From Aristolochia californica (Eukaryota; Streptophyta; Magnoliopsida; Piperales; Aristolochiaceae): DNA of 64,000 nucleotides. The position numbers and the translations under genes were made by a program. Under the pieces are notes generated by a model, which did no database searches, was not told where the DNA came from, and saw nothing but the letters and a program-made list of their open reading frames with translations. Positions 56,200-64,000 of the stretch are shown here, piece by piece. Location: positions 32,303,619-32,367,618 of the forward strand of contig JARWKL010000008.1 in assembly GCA_029961685.1 (NCBI GenBank). Reading direction: 5' to 3'. The number at the start of each line of letters is the position of its first letter. The first letter of the stretch is position 1.

Positions 56200-56869
56200 T
56201 CTTTGTCAACATAAGTCAGATTCTGACTTCATTGAATCTTCACAAGTCCATACTCCAGAGTCAATCTGATGAAGTGATAACTTTGTTCTGGCACGATAAC
56301 CATGATTCTTTGATAAATGAATAATTCTCTGACTGTCACAATACAACACATTCTTCCCATGCTTGAGACCTAATTCTTCCCAGAAAGATTGCAACCATAC
56401 CATCACTTTGCTGGCTTCAATCACGATGACATATTTATCCTCAGTAGTGGAAAGAGCAACTATCTTCTGCAACTTAGAGACCCAACTAACAGCTGTACCA
56501 CCCAATGAGTATACATATCTAGCGGTACTCTTCCTGCCATTAATGTCTCCAACCATATCGACATCTACATAACCCTATAATCCCAAGTCTGACTTTTTGA
56601 AACATAAGGTTGAGTCTGCAGTGCCTCTCAAATACCTGAGAATACACTTCACTGCTTCCCAATGTTGTTTACCTAAATTACTCATATATCTGCTCACAAC
56701 TCCCAGTGCATGAGTTATGTCTGGTCTAGTGCACACCATGGCATACATGAGACTAATCCATAATACAAGTGAGAGTAAAATCACTCATAGCAATAAGACA
56801 TCGCTCCATACTCCAATCTAATGGTCATAGTAAAAAAATACTTGCCGCTCAATTTCACCAGCGAAAAAG
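56200..56869 (-). pseudogene. Copia RT end and RNase H
   Basis: The minus strand reads LMYAMVCTRPDITHALGVVS, ILRYLRGTADSTLCF, then GRKSTARYVYSLGGTAVSWV and ALSTTEDKYV, then a broken LGLKHG and LYCDSQ. This is the common Tork-like end of Copia pol. The right 138 bases (56732-56869) are duplicated at 61251-61388. Confidence 0.85.
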
Positions 56870-57033
56870 ACAAATCCTCTCTTTGGGCTTGGAAAAGGGA
56901 CAGGAAGGTCCTTTTCTTAGTATGGATGATGAGGGATGAATTTAGGTGAAGATGGATGGCGATGGAGGGTGAAGGATAGGTTGGATTTTTGGAGTAAACC
57001 CTAAACTCGAGATCAAGAGGTGATCTCAACCTG
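56870..57033 (-). repeat. Truncated Gypsy LTR fragment
   Basis: It matches the inner part of the solo LTR (19339-19500), including GGATGATGAGGGATGAATTT and GGTTGGATTTTTGGAGT. It joins Copia sequence at 56869 on one side and Gypsy integrase at 57034 on the other, so both LTR ends and the 3' end of pol are missing. Confidence 0.8.
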
Positions 57034-58190
57034 TTTAGACTAGGTTATTCTAAAATCGCGAAACAGTTCCCGCCAAAAGGTGCTCGTGAAAACTGCATCT
57101 CTATCACTCACAATGGATTCTGGAATGCCATGTAAGCGAACTATCTGCTCCAAGAAAGCCTGAGCAACCCGTGTTGCTGTATACGGATGAGCCATCGGTA
57201 TAAAATGCTCATACTTGGAGAATCTATCAACCACTACGAAAAGTACGGATTTGTCGGCTGACAAGGGTAGGCCTTCCACAAAATCCATTGAAATGTCGGC
57301 CCAAACCTGCGTAGGAAGGGCCAGAGGCTAGAGAAGACCGGTTGGACTCAAGTGCTCACTTTGTTGCGCTGGCATACCTGATAGTCGCCCACATAAGTCG
57401 CAATAGAGGGTTTCATGGCTTGCCAGTAAAAATCAGCTCGAATTCTGTGCAAGGTCTTCTGGATCCCCTCGTGTGTACTGTCATGGTAGGCCGAGAGAAT
57501 AGCTAGAATCAACTCGGACTCAGGTGGAAGGAAAATCCGCTGCTTGTAATAAATAAGTGAATCCTGGATGGACCACTTCACATTCATTGTCCCTTCTGAG
57601 ATCTGCTGATGCAGTTCCTGCAGTGCAGGGTTAGTGGCATGTGCTTCTCGCACCAAGTCCATAATGAGAAATCTCGGCTGGCTGATAGAATAGACCGACT
57701 GCTGATCTTCAAAACACCGTGACAAGGCATCTGCCACCTTATTTAATCTCCCCGCACGAGTCAAACCCCAACAACTTACTGATCCAGTGTTGCTGTGGCG
57801 ACGTCGTCAAACGCTGTTCTAGTAGGAATTTAAGGCTGTAGTGATCTGTGCGTATGAGAAAAGCCCGGCCCCAGAGATAAGGCCTCCAATGTTGGACCGC
57901 TTTGGCCAACCCAATCAATTCACACTCATAGGCTGCCAGCTTGTGATGGTGGACTGCCAACTGTCTGCTAAAATACGCAATAGGATGGCCCAACTTCTGT
58001 AAAACGGCCCCCATGCCCACGCCCGAAGCGTCACACTCTACCATGAACAATTCGTCGAAGTTGGGAAGTTGTAATACTGGCGCGGATGCGAGGGCAGCTT
58101 TGAGTGCCACAAACGACGTGGTGGCCCCCTCATTCCAAATAAAGGAATTTTTCTTGAGTAAACTCATCAATGGTGCTGCCACTGGCCCAT
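57034..58190 (-). pseudogene. Gypsy RNase H and integrase, 3' truncated
   Basis: RNase H lies at 58182-57739 (MVECDASGVGMGAVLQ, IAYFSRQLAVHHHKLAAYE, IRTDHYSLKFLLEQ). The zinc region is near 57764-57348 (YHDSTHEGIQKTL, CQVCQRNKV). The integrase core start is at 57288 (MDFVEGLPLSADKS, VVVDRFSKYEHFIPMAHPY, SDRDAVFTSTFWREL) and is cut at 57034. The second half of integrase and the chromodomain are absent. Confidence 0.87.
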
Positions 58191-58960
58191 AGTTCTAAAT
58201 AAATTTACGGTAGTAGCCCGCAAGACCCAGAAAACCCCGTAATGCAGAACACAACTGTGGTTGCGGCCACTCATGAATAGTTTGGATCTTCTCGGGATCC
58301 ACCGTAACCCCCTCATGTGAGATAATGTGTCCCAGATAGCCCACATGTGAAGCCGCAAAAGAACACTTGGAATGTTTCAAATAGAGCTGATGTGCTCTTA
58401 ACAAGTTGAAAACAATCCTCAAGTGTGCCAAGTGCTCCTCAACCGACTTGCTATATATCAAAATATCATAAAAAAATACAAGAACAAATTTTCGAAGATA
58501 GGGGCTAAATACATCAAAGCTTGAAAAGTGGAGGGTGCATTGGATAACCCAAACGACATGACGACGAACTCAAAGTGGCCATGGTGCGTGCGGAATGCCA
58601 TCTTCTCGATATCAGAGGGTGCATCCGGACCTGATGGTATCCCGAACGGAGGTCGAGTTTAGTGAATAACCACGACCCATGTAACTCATGTAGCAGCTCA
58701 TCCACTACCGAAATCGGGAACTTGTCTTTTACTATATGCACGTTCAACTCCCGATAATCCACGCAGAACCTCCATGTCCCATCATGTTTCTTCACAAGTA
58801 AGACGGGTGAAAAGAATGGGCAGCGGATGGGACGAATAAGACCCTATTTCAACATCTCATGGCACTGACGCTCTATCTCATCCTTCTGAAGGTGTGGGTA
58901 ATGGTATGGTCACACGACCACTACCTCAGAACCTGGTTTCAGACAGATCCAGTGGTCACA
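58191..58960 (-). pseudogene. Gypsy reverse transcriptase
   Basis: RT blocks: [37 protein letters not shown], then a frameshift. The catalytic block follows near 58465 and reads [16 protein letters not shown], so the first Asp of the catalytic pair is Tyr. The thumb reads HVGYLGHIISHEGV and LRGFLGLAGYYRKFI. Same D-to-Y change as at about 10.04 kb. Confidence 0.87.
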
Positions 58961-59095
58961 GTGCCTCATGGGAGGCAACCCCGAAGGCTCCTGGAAGAGG
59001 TCAGAGAACTCCTTAACCAGACCATCACTAGTACTGTCAGGCTGATCCTGTGTCTGTAAAGTGTGTATGCGGTGGGCCTAGTCCACCTGACAGCC

Positions 59096-60720
59096 CTATA
59101 AGAGCACCCGACTTCCGGCCAAATCAAAGCTCATGGTTAAAGCCGAAAAGTCCCATAGAATGGGCCCCAACGTTTGTAACCATTTAATGCCTAAAACCAT
59201 ATCAAATCCCGCTAGGGGAATAACAAAAAATTCCGCATTAAATGAAGTAAACCCAATGGAAAAAGTTACCGCCTTACTAATCCCATAGCTAGGGACCTTC
59301 TCACCATTGGCCACTGAGACGGTGGTTGTTGGATGAGTGTGTATCTAGAGCTGGAGATGCTGTACGGCTGTCAAACTCAGAAAATTGTGTGTACTCCCCG
59401 AGTCGACTAGTCCCACCAGTTCGCGGTCGATGACATGAGCTCGGACTTGCATTGTAGTAGGGGATTTCTGCCCAGTAATAGCATGCAAGGATATCTCTGA
59501 TGGTTCCTCCTCGATAATATCCTCTGGTTCCTCTAGATCCTCTGAATCCTCCATCTCGAGCCAAAACAATCGTTTACATTGGTGTCCGACCCGATACTGC
59601 TCATCACAGTTATAACAGAGATTTTTTGACCTCCTTTCTACCATCTCCACACTCGTCAATTTTTTAATAAAGCTCGGTAGGGAATTACAAGGGTGGGGAT
59701 CGGCTACCCGAGTCGTAGTCGGAGTGTGTCTGGATGGTGCTGCTATAGATGCTTCTTGAGATGAATTATAGCGGTGCCCTTGCCACGTGGAGGAAGTGTT
59801 CCTCTCACTCGACCAACCCGGCTTATGTTGCTGCAGTTGTTGTCGTTGTTCCATTGCTCGAGCCATATTCATGGCATAAGCTAGATCCGTAGGCATAAGG
59901 AGTTCTACCTCTAGCCATAAATACTCATTGAGACCTGCTGTGAATAAGGAGACCTGCTGGTCAACCAATACCCTCTCCCCAGCACGAGCCAACTTTTCCA
60001 GGAATAGTTTTTGATATTGTTCCACCAAATCCGTTTGTCTCAATAGGACTAACTCTCCCAAGGGGTTGCTGTTGGCGGGAGGCCCAAATCTAACTGTGCA
60101 TAGATTTTTAAATTCTCCCCAAGTCATTCCCGGTCTCTCTTTCTCTACTTGAGTCACCCATACATTGGTTTCATCTATCATATGGAAAGAGACTAGTTGC
60201 ACCTTATCCCATGTAGTAGTCCCTTAGTTCAAAAAAAAATTTTGCATCTATGCAACCAAATTACGGGATCCACAGAACCATTGAAAGAGGGAAACTCTAA
60301 CTTGGTGTACCTTGGGATTGTGCCTCCATGCTGAGGTGCTTGGACAGCAGTGCGCCCAGGCCACTGCTCCCCTCTTCTGTGATATGGTTGAGCAACCTCT
60401 CTCACCTCTGGACTCTGATGTCTCTCTGTCCTCAACTCCTGTAGCATGCTAATGATTCAGCTCATCTCTTCTTCCAAACCACAAACCTTTCCCAACACTG
60501 GTTGTGCTGTTTCAAGGCTATCTTCTATCTTTTGTATCCTGATTTGGATTTCTTCATTGCTGATATTATCCCCCATGTTACCCTGCTCTGATACCAAGTT
60601 GTTATGGTCCCGGGTCATGGATCGAGTAACACGGCGTGGGAGTTGTGAATCCAGCACTGGTACTGAGTTGCTAGATTCAGTAAGGAGGGTTAAAGGTCCC
60701 TTCTTTGGGTACTCTTCCAC
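59096..60720 (-). pseudogene. Gypsy gag and protease; frame starts in the LTR
   Basis: A frame from an ATG in the LTR (60720, MEEYPKKGPL) runs through PRRVTRSMTRDH, crosses the PBS (NNLVSEQGN), and continues into a gag N-terminus ending at a stop near 60457. The capsid domain follows (FNGSVDPVIWLHRCK; GPPANSNPLGELVLLRQT), then the zinc knuckle CYNCDEQYRVGHQC, protease LVDSGSTHNFLSL near 59390, and GFDMVLGIKWLQ near 59180. Confidence 0.87.
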
Positions 60721-61250
60721 CAGTGATCAGTGTCCCTTTTTATGATCTCATTCTAGTGCTAAAGTTATAGCTAGAATGGAAGTAATTCAGATGGAGAAAG
60801 AATGGAGAAATACCTGTTTTACTCACGTTAATCAGGGTTTCAACCCTGATTTGATGCAGCTCGTTCTAGGACTTGAAGACCTAGCTTGATGGGGCAGCCT
60901 CGGCTCACGTTGATGGCTGTCCTTGATGGGGCAGCCTTGGCTCACGTTGATGGCTGTCCCATCAAGCTAGGTCTTCAAGTCCTAGAACGAGCTGCATCAA
61001 ATTGGGTTGAAACCCTGATTAACGTGAGAAAAACAGGTATTTCTCCATTCTTTCTCCACCTGAATTACTTCCATTCTAGCTATATCTTTAGCACTAGAAT
61101 GAGATCATAAAAAGGGAGACTGATCATTGGTGGAAGAGTAGCCAAAGAAGGGACCTTTAACCCTCCTTACCGAATCCAGCAACTCAGTACCAGTGCTGGA
61201 TTCACAACTCCCACGTCGTGTTACTCGATCCATGACCCGGGACCGTAACA
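60600..61250. repeat. Inverted LTR palindrome
   Basis: The left arm 60600-60893 starts TGTTATGGTCCCGGG. The right arm 60958-61250 is its reverse complement and ends CCCGGGACCGTAACA. Identity is about 95 percent by eye over about 290 bases. The spacer of about 64 bases contains two tandem units with GGGGCAGCC and GGCTCACGTTGATGGCTGTCC. The left arm adjoins the PBS of the 57-60.6 kb Gypsy. Confidence 0.88.
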
Positions 61251-61388
61251 CACACCATGGCATACATGAGACCGATCCATAATACAAGTGAGAGTAAAAT
61301 CACTCATAGCAGTAAGACATCGCTCCATACTCCAATCAAATGGTCATAGTAAAAAAATACTTGCCCCTCAATTTCACCAGCGAAAAAG
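61251..61388 (-). repeat. 138-bp duplication of Copia sequence
   Basis: CACACCATGGCATACATGAG to CACCAGCGAAAAAG is nearly identical to 56732-56869. The two copies bound the whole truncated Gypsy and palindrome insertion. Confidence 0.9.
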
Positions 61389-61700
61389 TACCCCTTCTGT
61401 GGGGCATAGTGTCTACCCCTTTTTTCAGGGTAGCTCAAAAAACACCTCTTGGGTGAATAATAGACTTGATTCACGTTGGATGTTGGGCACACTCCTATCC
61501 TCTGTAAGTAGAGGGTCTATAGGCATTGCTCTGAAGTATAGTAATAAACTCCTCCATCACAATGTCCCTCCATTGGGTACCGATTCTCAAATGGTAGGAG
61601 TAAAATTGTCAAATAAGGGGGTAAAGGGGTAATTACTGGAAGATAATATTCTGGGGCTACCATGTACTTTCTTCTGTATATGTGTAACTAATTCTCATAA
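61389..61700. other. Unassigned sequence, possibly decayed Copia
   Basis: It continues from the duplicated Copia segment but no pol motif is readable on either strand. A 114-codon open frame (61288-61632, plus) has no recognised similarity. Confidence 0.3.
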
Positions 61701-61860
61701 CAGTCACCAACTGAGAAGTCCTTCTTCAATAATAATGTATCAATCTGAGACACACAATAACAACATCAGAAATGGGCCTGAGTCCCAAACAACACGTACC
61801 AAGTAATGAAAATCGAAGGACCCATAAAATAATCCGTTGTGAGTCCATGAGAAGGTTGTG
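61700..61860. repeat. Dispersed repeat shared with intron 10 (41050-41220)
   Basis: Aligned words include AAGTCCTTC, ACACGTACCAAGTAATGAAA and ATAATCCGTTGTGAGTCCA, in the same order and orientation as at 41.05-41.2 kb. Confidence 0.65.
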
Positions 61861-64000
61861 CACCAAATAATATGCTGACCAAGGAATAAGCTGCCAATAC
61901 TTCAAGATAATAATCCAGCTGAAGACAAGGGACCGAGTCAAGCTGAGTCATGGAAGAAATAGGTATAAAACTCGGGACCATGACACATATAACCGAGGCA
62001 GAAAAACAAGTGAGTCGAGTGAATTCGACCTGGATCGAGTTGACTTGGTCTGAGTTGGTCCAAGTTGACTTGGTCATGCTAGTGTGACTCAACAGTAGTG
62101 AGATGGGTCAGCTTGGTTCACTCGGGCGTAACTCAAAACACCCAGGTCAGAGTCGAGTTAGCAGAGGAGGCACTAGATTAAATCATGTTTCCTTAGGAAA
62201 AATTTAAATCGACAACAATGTGTCGCCTTCCTGCCCTCACCAAAGCTATAATGGACTTAGCGACACAGACAACTTAGCGGATTTATTGAAATGGAATAGT
62301 CTTCGTCCTCCCGAAGCAACAACCAGTGACGATACAACCAAAAGGCAGACTTTCTGAATAACCGTAGCAAGATCAAAGCAAGATCATATTTATAGAAATA
62401 AATTGGCAAATCAGCAGCTCATGTAATCACCAGTAATGAACCAGTAGAGGCAATACTGTGATGGCAATTTTCCAGTTCGACGAATATGTGAGATTAATGG
62501 GCCAACTCGGAAAAGTTTTTGAATGAAGATGCCAACCAGCTGATAGGTTGGATGAGAGGAATTGCAGAAATAAGCAAAAGCAATGAAGGAAAATTTCCTC
62601 TATGAATGGAGAAACAACAAAATAAGAAACTTTTCCCAGTTTTCTAGATTTCACGGGATACTAGACAAGTAATAGAAGAAGAATAATCATCAATCGTGCA
62701 CAATCACTTGGGTGTTAGATACAACAAAAGTTAAGCAGATCAATCAGTGAGGACCAGCGAGGAGATCAATAAGCAGAGATCAACAAACATGTCCTCTCTT
62801 GGTAATTTGCACCTACGACCACTGTGGCCTTCTCGTTTTTCCTTGTTCAGTTCACCAGTTGTGGTGCTGGACCAGATTCCGGTGGCAGAGTCAAGTTGTG
62901 GACGATGAGTCATCTGTTCAGGTGAGGCAAGTGATCAAACTGCACGGATGAGGACCTATCAATGGTCTCCTTCCTTTTCTAGAAATCCTTGTCTTACCAA
63001 GATTGCCTCGCGCTAGTGGATGTTGAATTTTGGGAAGGTTTGAATTCTAGGCAATTTAAACCTATGGTCCAAAGAGTCTTTGTATGCTGTCGCATGCAAC
63101 AAAAAATAAAACCTATACTCCTAAAAATATATTTAGTAGTGCGAGTAAGGATCGATCCCACGAAGAGTGATAAGTCTACTTTTATGTTCCGTGAACAAGG
63201 ATGGGGGGGGTTGAGTACAACGAAAAACACTTTTAAGAAAAACAACATAGAAACAAATTCAAATTAAAAGAATCGAAATCAATCAAAGGAACAAACCTTG
63301 GTCTAAGTCAACATCCACCATCAAAATTTCATAACTGATCATCGATGCAAACATATATCAATTCACACTTGAGTATTCACTGTTGGAGCTATCTTCCTTT
63401 CTCTCCTTTTGTATTTAATTAGAAAACAAGCGATCCAATTAGCACTAACTACTAAACAATCCAAGAAAAGCGCCAAAGGTTTAACAACCTTAAGAACTAG
63501 AGAGATCGATGAAGCTAAAGAACACAAACACAAGCGGCTGCATTTAATTTAGTCTAGTGTTCTTCTCAAGATCTAATAATTCCTGATGCAGGAAATTATC
63601 AAATCTCGATTGCTTCACAGGTTAGAGGGATCAAACAATTACGGATTTGATATCTAACCTAGCAGTAGATTGCAACGAGTAATAAACTAGTAGGCCTCTT
63701 AGTGATTAAACGAGACAATCATGAAAGAAAATTACAGAAGAACATTACACACTCAAAACATAAATTGAACGATGAAAACAAATCAAATCTCACAGTTATA
63801 TTGATTCTAATGGCTTCAATTTCCTTTGACCAAGTTTGAAAGTTTAGTCACGCAGGGCCATGAAGAAAGCTGAGGGAAAAACTAGAGAAAAGAGGATGAA
63901 AAGCTTGAGAAGAGACCAAGAGGGGGCATCCTCCCAAACTCTCCTTGTGCCTCCTTGTTATTCCCATCTTTCTCCCGGTTTAGGGTTTTTCTTTTTCATG
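61861..64000. other. Unassigned repeat-like DNA at the right edge
   Basis: Repeated GAGTTGACTTGGTC-type words occur near 62035-62080. The stretch 63100-63190 (GCGAGTAAGGATCGATCCCAC) and the pyrimidine-rich, AGGGTTT-containing end near 63930-64000 resemble internal and LTR ends of non-coding plant retroelements. No protein domain is recognised, and the element probably continues beyond the window. Confidence 0.3.

Noticed and set aside
60886..61110. 74-codon open frame across the palindrome centre
   Set aside because: It is an accident of the inverted LTR arms and spacer repeats; no similarity to a protein family.

Overview
The window is nuclear DNA of a flowering plant. Three things show this: a spliced host gene with GT-AG introns, retrotransposons primed by plant initiator tRNA-Met (TGGTATCAGAGC), and degenerate AAACCCT telomere-type repeats. 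The species cannot be read from the sequence. It is a gene-poor, transposon-rich segment. I find one host gene that looks complete; nearly everything else is nested LTR retrotransposons, one large PIF/Harbinger DNA transposon, and captured or broken gene pieces.

Layout, left to right. 1-2.8 kb: no recognisable gene. 3.0-15 kb: a decayed SIRE/Maximus-type Copia element on the plus strand (gag, PR, IN, RT, RNase H, env-like ORF). Its RNase H is split by a Reina-like Gypsy chromovirus on the minus strand (7392-12559, target duplication CATAA). 15.9-21.7 kb: a chimeric LTR element (matching LTRs, PBS, gag start, chromodomain tail). Most of its interior is captured host sequence: a pentatricopeptide-repeat gene and a peroxisomal 3-ketoacyl-CoA thiolase fragment. 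A solo LTR was later inserted into it. 22.6-33.6 kb: an LTR split by a Harbinger element (22963-33551, TAA target duplication). The Harbinger carries a Myb/SANT-like ORF and a DDE transposase, and itself contains a fairly young Copia element (26749-32081, target duplication GTAGA), a telomere-like repeat field and a GA-rich block. 33.6-37.7 kb: an unrecognised ORF beside a chromodomain tail, then a broken plus-strand Gypsy element.

39.7-47.0 kb, minus strand: a DHHC protein S-acyltransferase gene of the PAT10 type. It has eleven exons that join in frame to 342 codons, and a 3.5-kb intron filled with small LTR elements.

47.7-64 kb: an inverted-repeat element; a Copia fragment split by a Reina-like Gypsy with long matching LTRs (49095-54535, target duplication TGGAC); opposite-strand Copia fragments; a truncated Gypsy (56.9-60.6 kb) ending in an inverted LTR palindrome and bounded by an unusually long 138-bp duplication; then unassigned repeat-like DNA.

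Overall, the S-acyltransferase is the only likely cellular function. The elements form an insertion record ordered by nesting and target-site duplications. The main novelties are the PPR/thiolase-capturing retrotransposon, the gag frame that starts inside the LTR and runs through the primer-binding site in several Gypsy elements, a shared leader module bounded by primer-site-like sequence, and the LTR palindrome.
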